Assembly: GCA_028716065.1 (NCBI GenBank)
Contig: JAQUQN010000001.1
Coordinates: 1 to 64,000 of the forward strand
From: Candidatus Omnitrophota bacterium
GTDB lineage: Bacteria; Omnitrophota; Gorgyraeia; 2-01-FULL-45-10
DNA: 64,000 nt
Direction of reading: 5' to 3'
Shown here: positions 51,131 to 59,482 of the stretch, in pieces
Numbering within the stretch: the stretch's first letter is position 1
How the letters are laid out: each line of letters opens with the position of its first letter
Notes under the pieces: generated by a model
The model's database searches: none
The model's input: the letters and a program-made list of their open reading frames with translations, nothing else
Told to the model about the DNA's origin: nothing
Made by a program: the position numbers and the translations under genes

Positions 51131-52561
51131 ATGAAATACGAACCTGTGATAGGACTGGAAGTTCATCTGCAGCTCAAGACTAAGACGAAGGCCTTCTGCG
51201 GTTGTTCGACTCTTTTCGGGCAGAGGCCGAATTCTCAAAGTTGCCCCGTCTGCCTGGGCCTTCCGGGATCGCTTCCCAAACTGAACCATGAGGCCTTCGG
51301 CCATTCGATAAAAGTAGCCCTTGCCCTCCATTGCTCCGTACAGAAAGAGATAAAATTCGACAGAAAGAATTACTATTATCCGGACCTGCCGAAGAACTTT
51401 CAGATATCCCAATATGACAAGCCGGTAGCGCATGACGGTTTCGTGGATATATCATCATGCGGGAAGATCAAAAAAATACGGATAAAGAGGGTCCATCTCG
51501 AAGAGGATGCTGGAAAACTCATACACCAGACCGGAGGGCCTTACAGTCTCTTCGACTGCAACAGGGCTGGCATGCCGCTTCTGGAGATAGTGACGGAACC
51601 GGATATAAATTCTCCGGAAGAGGCCTATGATTATCTGACAGGTCTCAAGTCTATCCTGAAGTATCTTGAGGTATCGGACTGCGACATGGAAAAGGGGAGC
51701 CTGCGTTGCGACGCCAATATCTCGGTCAGGCCCGCGGGAAGCGATAAACTGGGTTCGAAGGTAGAACTTAAGAACATGAACTCTTTCAAGGCCGTGAGAT
51801 TGGCGCTGGAGCATGAGGTCTCCAGGCAGATGGAGGCCGTATCGGCCGGCGAAAAGTTACAACAGGAGACGCGCCTCTGGGACGCCGGCAAGGCCGTGAC
51901 GTTATTGATGCGTACCAAGGAAGAGGCGCACGACTACAGGTATTTTCCGGAGCCGGACCTCGTTCCTTTTGTCCCCGACCCTTCTTACGTGGAAGATATA
52001 AGGAAGACTATTCCAGAGATGCCTGATGCGAAGGCAAAGCGTTTCAAGGAGCGGTTCAATCTTTCGGATTATGACATAGCCGTATTGGTGAGCGATAAGG
52101 CTGCGGCCGATTATTTCGAGAAGTGCCTGGAGTCATATGATAATCCGAAGACGGTAGCGAACTGGATAATGGGCGATATCACGGCTCAATCGAATCTCAA
52201 AAATACCGGTATCCGGGAACTGGGGATCTCTCCCCAGGGCCTGGCGGAACTCCTGAAGATGATAGACGGGCAGCTGATAAGCGGGAAGATGGCAAAGGAG
52301 GTCTTGCTGGAGGCGATCGAAAAGAGATGTGAGCCTGCCCAGATCGTAAGATCGAAAGGACTTGAGCAGTTAAGCGATAAAGGTGAATTAGAAAAAATAG
52401 TAAAGGTCATACTGGGCAGGAACGAAAAATCCGTGCAGGACTATAAAGGCGGCAAGAAAAACGCCCTGACGTTTATCATCGGACAGGTGATGCGCGAGAC
52501 GAAGGGCAAGGCGAATCCCGCGGTAATAAACGAGATCTTAAAAAAGAGCCTGGGAGAATAA
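51131..52561 (+). CDS. gatB: Asp/Glu-tRNA amidotransferase subunit B
   Basis: 476 residues starting MKYEPVIGLEVHLQLKTKTKAFCGC, the standard GatB start, with CPVCLGLPGSLP near 39-50 (zinc-binding cysteines), YYYPDLPKNFQISQYD near 80-95, HLEEDAGKLIH near 122-132, and DCDMEKGSLRCDANISVRP near 180-198. The C-terminal YqeY-like tail domain is present. It carries the kinase-like active site that activates the tRNA-linked glutamate or aspartate. Separated from gatA by a repeat-filled gap. Confidence 0.97.
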   Translation: MKYEPVIGLEVHLQLKTKTKAFCGCSTLFGQRPNSQSCPVCLGLPGSLPKLNHEAFGHSIKVALALHCSVQKEIKFDRKNYYYPDLPKNFQISQYDKPVAHDGFVDISSCGKIKKIRIKRVHLEEDAGKLIHQTGGPYSLFDCNRAGMPLLEIVTEPDINSPEEAYDYLTGLKSILKYLEVSDCDMEKGSLRCDANISVRPAGSDKLGSKVELKNMNSFKAVRLALEHEVSRQMEAVSAGEKLQQETRLWDAGKAVTLLMRTKEEAHDYRYFPEPDLVPFVPDPSYVEDIRKTIPEMPDAKAKRFKERFNLSDYDIAVLVSDKAAADYFEKCLESYDNPKTVANWIMGDITAQSNLKNTGIRELGISPQGLAELLKMIDGQLISGKMAKEVLLEAIEKRCEPAQIVRSKGLEQLSDKGELEKIVKVILGRNEKSVQDYKGGKKNALTFIIGQVMRETKGKANPAVINEILKKSLGE

Positions 52562-52564
52562 AAT

Positions 52565-53842
52565 ATGAGTAAAAGTCTAAGAACAGCGTCCCTTCTGACC
52601 GTGGCGGTCATATTGGGTTATTTTGCCATAACCGGAGGATGCAAGGACGTAAAGGACGATAAGCCGCCGGCGAAGGATGATATCTATTCACAGGTAGAGT
52701 TGTTCGCCAACGGCGTGGCCATAGTAAGGGGCGAGTACGTCGACGAGGTCGATTCGAAAAAACTGATCTACGGGGCCATGAAAGGAATGCTTTCGGGCCT
52801 GGACGATTTCAGCGCCTTCATGGAGCCGGATGAGTATAAGGAGATAAAGGACGAGACGAAGGGCCAGTTCGGCGGCATAGGCGTGGAGATATCCACCAGG
52901 GACGGTATCCTGACGATAGTCGCGCCGATCGACGGCACACCGGCCGACGCAGCAGGCATAAAAGCGGGCGACAAGATAATAAAGATCGATGACAAGGTGA
53001 CGAAGAAGATGACATTGAGCGACGCGGTCAAACTGATGCGCGGGGACGCGGGCACCACGGTGAAACTTACCATCTGGCGCGAGAAGGACAAGAAGATACT
53101 GGATATACCGATAAAACGGGCCATCATAAAGATCAACAGTATCAAGAATGCCGAGTTCATCGAAGACAAGATCGGTTATCTGAAACTTGTGGAATTTCAG
53201 GAGAATACCCCCCGCGACATGGAGGAGGCGCTGAAGAGACTGGAAAAAGAAGGCATGGACTCGCTGATACTGGATCTGAGGAATAATCCCGGAGGCCTGC
53301 TTGATGTCTCGGTCGATGTTTCCGAGAAATTTTTACCGAAGGAGACCGTCATAGTCTCAACCAAATCGAGGACCCCCAGCCAGAACCTGCTCTTTAAATC
53401 TTCGGGAAAATACCAGCATCCGGATTATCCGATAGTCGTGCTTGTGAACGGGGGTTCCGCCAGCGCCTCGGAGATCGTGGCGGGGGCATTGCAGGATAAT
53501 AAGCGGGCTGTCATAATCGGCACGAAGACCTTCGGAAAGGCATCGGTCCAGACGGTCATACCGCTCAGGGACGGTTCCGCCATCAGGCTGACGACAGCGT
53601 CCTATTTCACGCCCAGCGGTAAATTAATAAGAAACGAAGGCATCATGCCGGATGTGGTGGTGGAAAGAGAAGAAGCGCCCGCGAAGGATGTCGAGAAGGA
53701 AGATGTATTCGAGAAGCTGGAGGAGAAGGAGAAGGTTGGGAAACCTTCTGAGGCCGCTAAGATGGTAAAAGAAGATAATCAGCTGGAGAGAGCCCTGGAT
53801 ATCATAAAGGCCATAAAGGTTTATAGCCAAGAGAAGAAATGA
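52565..53842 (+). CDS. ctpA: Carboxyl-terminal processing protease (S41, Ctp)
   Basis: 425 residues. A signal sequence ends in a probable lipobox (AITGGC), so it is likely a periplasmic lipoprotein. The PDZ domain (GGIGVEISTRDGILTIVAPIDGTPADAAGIKAGDKIIKID, about 99-138) is followed by the S41 protease fold: DLRNNPGGLLD near 238-248, nucleophile S300 in GSASASE and catalytic lysine K325 in TFGKASVQT. The C-terminal tail is charged and coiled. It trims or degrades periplasmic proteins. Confidence 0.94.
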   Translation: MSKSLRTASLLTVAVILGYFAITGGCKDVKDDKPPAKDDIYSQVELFANGVAIVRGEYVDEVDSKKLIYGAMKGMLSGLDDFSAFMEPDEYKEIKDETKGQFGGIGVEISTRDGILTIVAPIDGTPADAAGIKAGDKIIKIDDKVTKKMTLSDAVKLMRGDAGTTVKLTIWREKDKKILDIPIKRAIIKINSIKNAEFIEDKIGYLKLVEFQENTPRDMEEALKRLEKEGMDSLILDLRNNPGGLLDVSVDVSEKFLPKETVIVSTKSRTPSQNLLFKSSGKYQHPDYPIVVLVNGGSASASEIVAGALQDNKRAVIIGTKTFGKASVQTVIPLRDGSAIRLTTASYFTPSGKLIRNEGIMPDVVVEREEAPAKDVEKEDVFEKLEEKEKVGKPSEAAKMVKEDNQLERALDIIKAIKVYSQEKK

Positions 53843-54708
53843 TCATGAGGCCGAAAACCCTTATAGTAATAATTTTGTCGCTTCTGATTCTGGCGATGAG
53901 TTTGTTCTATCTGAGTAATTTACGAAGACGCGTGAGCGAACTGGAGAGAAGGTATGTCAGCCTTGAGGAGGAGAAGAAGCCCTCGCCCAGGAAGAAGGTT
54001 CCGGTTTTACCCGTAGCGGCGGCGCCTGTGATAACGAAACGTTACAGCAGTCCTAAAGTAGCTATTGTCATGGACGATTTCGGATACAACATGAATAATT
54101 TAGACACATTTTTCGATATAAAAGAACCGGTGACATTATCGATCCTGCCCAACCAACCATATTCACAGAGAATAGCCGAACTGGCAGCGGCCAGGGGTTA
54201 TGAGGTGATACTTCACCTTCCCATGGAGCCGCATAAGAAAGACGGGACCGAAGAGCGAGGCACGATAAATTCCGCCATGAGCGAAGAAGGGGTGAGGGCC
54301 ATTCTGGTTGCGGACATGAAGAGCGTGCCGGGCCTGAAAGGCGTATCTAATCACATGGGTTCGAAAGCCACGGAAGAGATGGGCCTCATGTCGGTCATAA
54401 TGAAAGAATTGAAGCCCAGGGATCTTTATTTTTTTGACAGCCTCACTTCCACGAGGTCCGTATGCCGTCAGGCCGCCGCCGCCGCAGGCGTCAAGTATGC
54501 CAGGAGGGACATATTTCTGGATAATGATAATAATATTAACGCTATAAAGAGAGAGATGATGAAGTTAAGAAAGTTAGCTTTTAAAAATGGCGCCGTCATA
54601 GCCATCTGTCATGACAGGCCCAACACCATAAAGGCGCTTGCCGAAACGATGCCGCAGTTCGCGTCCGAAGGCATAACATTCGTCCGCCTTTCGGAGATGG
54701 AGAAGTGA
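53839..54708 (+). CDS. Divergent polysaccharide deacetylase family protein (YibQ-like)
   Basis: 289 residues; one membrane helix (about 8-26), a short coiled coil (31-47), then the divergent deacetylase domain (DUF610): KVAIVMDDFGYNM near 73-85, EVILHLPMEPH near 119-129, SNHMGSKAT near 171-179, FFDSLTSTRSV near 200-210 and AICHDRPNT near 253-261. Such proteins sit next to Ctp/EnvC-type envelope genes in many bacteria; enzyme activity is not firmly established. ATGA overlap with ctpA supports coupling. Confidence 0.9.
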   Translation: MIMRPKTLIVIILSLLILAMSLFYLSNLRRRVSELERRYVSLEEEKKPSPRKKVPVLPVAAAPVITKRYSSPKVAIVMDDFGYNMNNLDTFFDIKEPVTLSILPNQPYSQRIAELAAARGYEVILHLPMEPHKKDGTEERGTINSAMSEEGVRAILVADMKSVPGLKGVSNHMGSKATEEMGLMSVIMKELKPRDLYFFDSLTSTRSVCRQAAAAAGVKYARRDIFLDNDNNINAIKREMMKLRKLAFKNGAVIAICHDRPNTIKALAETMPQFASEGITFVRLSEMEK

Positions 54709-55751
54709 AGAAGGCGCTCACCCTGGGCATAGAGACTTCATGCGACGAGACGAGCGTATCGCTGGTGAATGAGGGGCGCGTGTTGTCGAACGTCGTCTCT
54801 TCAAGCGTCCATCTGCACAAGAAATACGGCGGCGTGGTGCCGGAGATAGCTTCGAGGTTTCACGTGGAGTATATACTTGAGGTCCTTTCCAGGGCGCTTG
54901 AGGGCGCCGGTAAGGGCCTCGGCGATATAGGCCTCGTTGCCGTGACGAACGGGCCGGGGCTAGTGGGAGCATTATTGACGGGCATATCGCTGGCGAAATC
55001 GCTCAGTTACAGCCTGGATCTGCCGCTCATCGGCGTCAACCATGTATTCGCGCATCTTTACAGCGCGTTCCTGAATGATGAGAAACCGCGTTTTCCGTTC
55101 GTGGGCCTGGCGATATCAGGCGGACACACGGCGCTATTATATTGCGAGGACGTGGATAGGTATAAATTGCTGGGGCAGACCCAGGATGACGCTGTCGGAG
55201 AGGCCTACGATAAAGTCGCCAAGATACTGGGCCTGGGATATCCTGGAGGGCCCGTGATAGAGAAGATGGCGGCGCGTTCGAAAAACCGTAACAACCGGCT
55301 TTTCCCTAAAAGTTTCATGGGCGAAAATTCGTTAGATTTTAGTTTCAGTGGAGTCAAAACTGCGGTATTATATTATGTCAGGGGCAAGGGGCAAGGGTCC
55401 AGGGTCCAGGGTAGAGTAAAAAGGAAGATGGCGAAGGATGAGATAAGCGATGTATGCTATTCGTTTCAGGAAGCCGTGCTGGACATGGTGGTAGAGAAGG
55501 CATTTCAAGCGGCTGAGATGAAGGGCGTTAAGGATATAGTGCTCGGCGGAGGCGTGACCGCCAACTCAAGGCTGAGGGAGAAGTTTTATGACATGGCAAG
55601 ATTTTATCACAATAGAAGTGTCCATTTTCCAGATTTTCAGTATTGTCTCGACAACGCGGCAATGGTAGCCGCTTTGGGCCGGAGGCTTTACGCCAAAGGA
55701 TATAGATCGGATCTTTTTCTTTCCGCCAAACCTAATCTGGAGGTAAGTTGA
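54705..55751 (+). CDS. tsaD: tRNA N6-adenosine threonylcarbamoyltransferase
   Basis: 348 residues from GTG 54705. GIETSCDETSVSLV near 8-21, SRFHVEYI, the metal-binding H-x3-H in GVNHVFAHLYSAF near 107-119, LAISGGHTALLY near 131-142, and a late GGGVTANSRLRE near 281-292. It transfers threonylcarbamoyl to A37 of ANN-reading tRNAs. A loop of about 12 residues near 225-237 (GKGQGSRVQGRVK) is encoded by a heptanucleotide array (55381-55415) and appears as an insertion between the conserved KTAVLYY and SDVCYSFQEAV segments. Confidence 0.95.
   Translation: MKKALTLGIETSCDETSVSLVNEGRVLSNVVSSSVHLHKKYGGVVPEIASRFHVEYILEVLSRALEGAGKGLGDIGLVAVTNGPGLVGALLTGISLAKSLSYSLDLPLIGVNHVFAHLYSAFLNDEKPRFPFVGLAISGGHTALLYCEDVDRYKLLGQTQDDAVGEAYDKVAKILGLGYPGGPVIEKMAARSKNRNNRLFPKSFMGENSLDFSFSGVKTAVLYYVRGKGQGSRVQGRVKRKMAKDEISDVCYSFQEAVLDMVVEKAFQAAEMKGVKDIVLGGGVTANSRLREKFYDMARFYHNRSVHFPDFQYCLDNAAMVAALGRRLYAKGYRSDLFLSAKPNLEVS
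55381..55415 (+). repeat. Five-unit heptanucleotide tandem array inside tsaD
   Basis: Two GGGGCAA units, two GGGTCCA units and one GGGTAGA unit, exactly 35 bases, in frame, encoding GKGQGSRVQGR. Same architecture (five 7-mers) as 15406-15440 and 59486-59520 but a different unit. Confidence 0.9.
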
Positions 55752-56425
55752 TGCTTAGCGACTGGGTCGTCATGTTCAGGCTGCTCCTGGCGGCGGTCTT
55801 GAGCGGAGTCGTGGGGTACGAAAGGGAATTTCACGGCAGGGCCGCGGGATTCAGGACCCATATCCTATTATGTGTGGGTTCAACGCTGGTGATGCTCACT
55901 TCCATACATGTATTCGAGGCCTTTTATGATAAAGTGCCATGTGACCCGTCCAGGATAGCGGCCGGAGTGGTGACGGGCATAGGGTTTCTGGGCGCCGGCA
56001 CCATCATGCGTTTCAGGGCGTCCGTCCGGGGATTGACTACCGCCGCTAGCCTGTGGGTGGTGGCCGGCATAGGCCTTGCCATCGGTTCAGGCATGTATTT
56101 CGGTGCCATCATGGCAACATTATTGACGGTCGTGGCACTCATGATGTTTTCTAAAATAGAACATTCCATGATCCGGAAAGACTGGTACAAGACGATGGTG
56201 ATCGAGATGAGGGAGGGCATGGACCGTTTAAAATATATCAGGGAGGTGCTTGCGGAACACGGGGCCGAGATAACGGATTTTGAGGTGGAGCGCTCCAGGG
56301 ACGGGGCCAACATCATATTCAAGGTCGGCCTTAGGCTCCACGTAGTGAAAGACGATGAAGGAATCCTGAATGATATCGGCCGCCTGGACGGTATCAATTA
56401 CGTGAAATGGGGAAAAGATTTATGA
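55751..56425 (+). CDS. MgtC family membrane protein
   Basis: 224 residues from ATG 55751, overlapping the tsaD stop by one base and preceded by GGAGG. Four to five N-terminal helices with the MgtC signature (GYEREFHGRAAGFRTHILLCVGSTLVML near 23-50, DPSRIAAGVVTGIGFLGAGTIMR near 66-88, LTTAASLWVVAGIGLAIGSGMY near 94-115), then a cytosolic ACT-like C-terminal domain. MgtC proteins are linked to magnesium limitation and inhibition of F-type ATP synthase in pathogens; the role here is unknown. Confidence 0.92.
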   Translation: MLSDWVVMFRLLLAAVLSGVVGYEREFHGRAAGFRTHILLCVGSTLVMLTSIHVFEAFYDKVPCDPSRIAAGVVTGIGFLGAGTIMRFRASVRGLTTAASLWVVAGIGLAIGSGMYFGAIMATLLTVVALMMFSKIEHSMIRKDWYKTMVIEMREGMDRLKYIREVLAEHGAEITDFEVERSRDGANIIFKVGLRLHVVKDDEGILNDIGRLDGINYVKWGKDL

Positions 56426-56453
56426 CTGGGTGCATAAAAAATGGAGGTGGCAT

Positions 56454-56993
56454 ATGCTGAACCGGAAGGATAAGAAGCAGACGGCGGAGAGAGTCCTCGA
56501 TGTAGATGCCTCTATGCAGGGCAGCCTGGTATTCAAGGACCCGGTTAATTTAAAGATAAACGGCAGATTTGACGGCACTCTAAGCACGAAAGGCAACCTC
56601 ATGATAGGCGAGCACGCAGTCGTGAACGCCGACATCATGGGAGATTCCATAGTCGTGGCCGGCAGGATCAACGGGAATATCAAGGCCACGAAAGAACTGA
56701 AACTGATATCGCCGGCATGCGTTATAGGTGATATAAAGACTCCGCTCTTGAGCGTCGCCGAAGGCGCGGTGCTGGAAGGTAATTCCAGCATGATCTCCCG
56801 CTCGAAACAGGAAACCGCTCCCATCACGAGCATGATGACGGCGGAGGAACTGGCCAAATACCTGGAAGTGGAGATGTCGATGGTATTCGAATGGGCTAAT
56901 AACGGCAAGATACCGGGCGTCAGGGACGGGAACAACTGGAGATTCGAGCGGACGAAGATAGACGAGTGGGTGGCGACGGAGAAGATAAAATAA
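56454..56993 (+). CDS. Bactofilin fused to an excisionase-type helix-turn-helix
   Basis: 179 residues from ATG 56454 (GGAGGTGG upstream; an earlier in-frame GTG at 56430 overlaps that site). Residues about 20-115 are a bactofilin domain of short beta repeats (MQGSLVFKDPVNLKINGRFDGTL, IGEHAVVNADIMGDSIVVAGRINGNI). Residues about 126-173 are a MerR/excisionase HTH_17 motif (MTAEELAKYLEVEMSMVFEWANNGKIPGVRDGNNWRFERTKIDEWV). Bactofilins polymerise into cytoskeletal filaments; a DNA-binding-type domain on one is unusual and could link filament and chromosome. Confidence 0.88.
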   Translation: MLNRKDKKQTAERVLDVDASMQGSLVFKDPVNLKINGRFDGTLSTKGNLMIGEHAVVNADIMGDSIVVAGRINGNIKATKELKLISPACVIGDIKTPLLSVAEGAVLEGNSSMISRSKQETAPITSMMTAEELAKYLEVEMSMVFEWANNGKIPGVRDGNNWRFERTKIDEWVATEKIK

Positions 56994-57126
56994 GCGTAAA
57001 GTGTAAAGCGAAAAGCGCAAAATTTCCCGCTGTGGCGGGATCCCGCAAAAGGCGGGAAAAACTTAGAGTTTAAAGCGTTTTAAGTTTTACGTTTTAATTT
57101 TACGTTTTGCGCTTTGCGTTTTACAC
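56994..57126 (+). repeat. Inverted pair of heptanucleotide arrays around a GC palindrome
   Basis: The left arm has four 7-mers of type GCGTAAA (56994-57021), beginning right after a stop codon. The right arm (about 57078-57126) reads the same units on the opposite strand (GTGTAAA, ACGCAAA, GCGCAAA, ACGTAAA). Between them lie several GCGGGA/TCCCGC palindromes (57026-57057). The whole gap can fold into one long hairpin. Confidence 0.85.
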
Positions 57127-57152
57127 TAAAGGTAGTTATAGGGGTATTAATT

Positions 57153-57554
57153 ATGCCTGAGAAACTGTTCAATATAAAAGAGGTCGCTCAATATCTGAAA
57201 CTTCCGGAAGAAGAGGTGAAGCGCCTTGTCGATATCGGAGAGATACCGGCGTACAGGATAGGCGGGACGTTCCTGCGTTTCAGGAAAGAACAACTTGACG
57301 CGATAAAGAGAGAGATCTCTACCATAGAGGAGGCGGAACCCGAACACGCCAAACCCGTCCTCGATTCGAAGGGGCATCCGACCCATCCTTATACCGACCT
57401 GGAAAGAGAGATAAAGCGTAAAGAGCCCATCACGAGGCAATACGATTATACTTTGTTGGAGAGGTTGCGGGATTTTTTCTATTTTTATGATTTTTATCTC
57501 GTCTGTTTTCTTATAATTGGCGCGTTATTTTACGTGATTTTTTTCAAGAGTTGA
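57153..57554 (+). CDS. Membrane-anchored excisionase-type HTH protein
   Basis: 133 residues from ATG 57153 behind AGGGG. An HTH_17 motif occupies residues 5-48 (LFNIKEVAQYLKLPEEEVKRLVDIGEIPAYRIGGTFLRFRKEQLDAI). A charged linker with KGHPTHPYTD follows, and a single hydrophobic segment at about 109-130 (FYDFYLVCFLIIGALFYVIFF) closes the protein. This is a tail-anchored DNA-binding layout: HTH in the cytoplasm, anchor in the membrane. Function unknown; it follows the bactofilin-HTH gene with the heptamer hairpin between them. Confidence 0.85.
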   Translation: MPEKLFNIKEVAQYLKLPEEEVKRLVDIGEIPAYRIGGTFLRFRKEQLDAIKREISTIEEAEPEHAKPVLDSKGHPTHPYTDLEREIKRKEPITRQYDYTLLERLRDFFYFYDFYLVCFLIIGALFYVIFFKS

Positions 57555-57558
57555 ACGA

Positions 57559-58299
57559 ATGTCAGAAAACATAGAGAGATTACTTAAAGGGGTCAGGGCG
57601 GGGCGCCTCTCCACGGACAGGGCGCTCGGCGTATTGAAGGACCTTCCCTATAAAGACCTGGGCTTCGCGCGGATAGATAACCACAGGGCCTTGCGCCGCG
57701 GTTTTCCGGAGGTCATCTTCGGAAAGGGCAAAACTCCCGACCAGATAATAAAGATAGCCAGAAGGATCATCTCTAGCGACGGCATACTCCTCATAACCCG
57801 CACCGATACAAAGGTCTATTCGCGGCTCAAGAAGATATATCCGAAAATAAAGTTCGACAAGAAATCCGGCATCATATACTACAGGACCACGCCGCCTCCG
57901 ATCAAGACCGGCAAGGTCCTTATCATTACCGCCGGTACCGCGGATCTGCCGGTGGCTGAAGAGGCGAGGGCCACGCTCGAGATAATGGGCGATCCGGTGG
58001 AGATATTGTGTGATGTTGGCGTCGCGGGCCTGCACAGGTTACTGGACAAGATGAAGGCGCTTGGTGAGGCGGATGTCATAATAGTCATAGCTGGCATGGA
58101 AGGGGCCCTGGCGAGCGTCGTCAGCGGCCTGGTGTCCAAGCCCGTCATAGCCGTTCCCACGAGCGTCGGTTATGGTGCGAGTTTCGGCGGGGTGGCGGCA
58201 CTCCTTACCATGATGAATTCCTGTTCGCCGGGCGTCTCGGTAGTGAATATCGACAACGGTTTCGGCGCGGCATATTTCGCGAGCATGATCAATAAATAA
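57559..58299 (+). CDS. larB: Nickel-pincer cofactor biosynthesis protein LarB
   Basis: 246 residues: an N-terminal helical part, then a PurE-like domain with ITAGTADLPVAEEA near 123-136, CDVGVAGLHRLLD near 153-165, AGMEGALASVVSGLVSKPVIAVPTSVGYGASFGGVAALLTMMNSC near 178-222. LarB carboxylates and hydrolyses nicotinic acid adenine dinucleotide in the first step toward the nickel-pincer nucleotide of lactate racemase and related enzymes. larC is 13 bases downstream; no larA or larE is in the window. Confidence 0.93.
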   Translation: MSENIERLLKGVRAGRLSTDRALGVLKDLPYKDLGFARIDNHRALRRGFPEVIFGKGKTPDQIIKIARRIISSDGILLITRTDTKVYSRLKKIYPKIKFDKKSGIIYYRTTPPPIKTGKVLIITAGTADLPVAEEARATLEIMGDPVEILCDVGVAGLHRLLDKMKALGEADVIIVIAGMEGALASVVSGLVSKPVIAVPTSVGYGASFGGVAALLTMMNSCSPGVSVVNIDNGFGAAYFASMINK

Positions 58300-58312
58300 G
58301 GTTACCTTTTGT

Positions 58313-59482
58313 ATGCGAATAGCGTATTTCGATTGTATGAGCGGCATAAGCGGGGACATGACCATCGCGGCGTTTCTTGATGCCGGATTGAGCATGAAGA
58401 CGCTTAAGGCGCAACTTGCCAGGCTGAATCTCAAAGGTTATGAAATTAAAGAGAGCAGGACGAACAGGGGCTCTATCGATGCGGTAAAATTCGATGTCAT
58501 CTGTAAAAATGAAAAACACAGCCATAGAAAACTGAAAGATATTTTGAGGCTTATAGATAAAAGCGCGCTTGATGCGGAGATAAAAAAGACGGCAAAGGAT
58601 ATCTTCAATAATATCGGTAATGCGGAGGCGAAGGTCCACGGCCTATCCAAAAATCAGGAGATAGATTTTGACGAGATCGGACAGGTAGATTCCATAATAG
58701 ATATAGTGGCTGTGGCGATAGCGGTCCATGAGCTGAAGATAGGCGAAGTATATTCCTCGAACATCACGTTCGGAAGGTCCTTTACGAAAACGGCCCATGG
58801 CAGTCTGCCGATACCCGCCCCGGCGGCCCTGGAACTTCTGAAAGGCGTGCCGGCCAGGATATGCGAAATCGAGGCCGAACTCGTGACACCCACGGGCGCA
58901 GGGATACTCAAGACGCTTGCCAGGGGTTTCGGCGACATGCCGGAACTGAAGATATCGCAGATCGGTTACGGCGCCGGGACTAGAGTTTTGAAGAACATGC
59001 CGAACCTGCTTCGCGTGGTGATAGGTGAAAGGGTTCCTGCCTACATGAAGGACAGGGTAACCGTTCTGGAAACTAACATAGATGACATGAATCCGCAGAA
59101 TTTTGAATATCTCTTCGAGAGGCTCTTCAAGGAAGGGGCGCTCGACGTATTCCTGGCCAACATAATAATGAAAAAATCCAGGCCAGCGTTTAAGTTGACC
59201 GTCCTGGCCGAGCCGGTGTTGGCAGAAAAGATGAAATCGGTGATATTCAGCGAGACCTCGACCATCGGGATAAGATATTACGAAGTGAACCGCTCAAAGC
59301 TCGAGCGTGAAACCCGTAAGGTCCATACGGGATACGGAGACGTGACCGTTAAATTTTCCTCCGGCCCCGGCAATTTACGCAATGTCGCTCCTGAGTATGA
59401 GGATTGTGTCAGGCTCGCGAAAGCGAAAAAAATACCATTAAAGGTGGTCTATGAAGAAGCTAAGAAGGCTATTAAAGTTTAG
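58313..59482 (+). CDS. larC: Nickel-pincer cofactor nickel insertase LarC
   Basis: 389 residues starting MRIAYFDCMSGISGDMTIAAFLDAG, the LarC start. DFDEIGQVDSIIDIVAVAIAVHEL near 119-142, PAPAALELLKGVP near 166-178, VTPTGAGIL near 190-198, LETNIDDMNPQNFEYLFERLF near 247-267 follow. Full length as one protein, unlike the frameshifted larC1/larC2 of Lactobacillus plantarum. Its end overlaps the next gene by 32 bases. Confidence 0.94.
   Translation: MRIAYFDCMSGISGDMTIAAFLDAGLSMKTLKAQLARLNLKGYEIKESRTNRGSIDAVKFDVICKNEKHSHRKLKDILRLIDKSALDAEIKKTAKDIFNNIGNAEAKVHGLSKNQEIDFDEIGQVDSIIDIVAVAIAVHELKIGEVYSSNITFGRSFTKTAHGSLPIPAPAALELLKGVPARICEIEAELVTPTGAGILKTLARGFGDMPELKISQIGYGAGTRVLKNMPNLLRVVIGERVPAYMKDRVTVLETNIDDMNPQNFEYLFERLFKEGALDVFLANIIMKKSRPAFKLTVLAEPVLAEKMKSVIFSETSTIGIRYYEVNRSKLERETRKVHTGYGDVTVKFSSGPGNLRNVAPEYEDCVRLAKAKKIPLKVVYEEAKKAIKV

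Noticed and set aside
55375..55430. Possible frameshift or assembly error in tsaD
   Set aside because: The frame is intact on both sides and the extra codons are exactly explained by five heptamers (35 bases) plus flanking bases, so an in-frame insertion is simpler.
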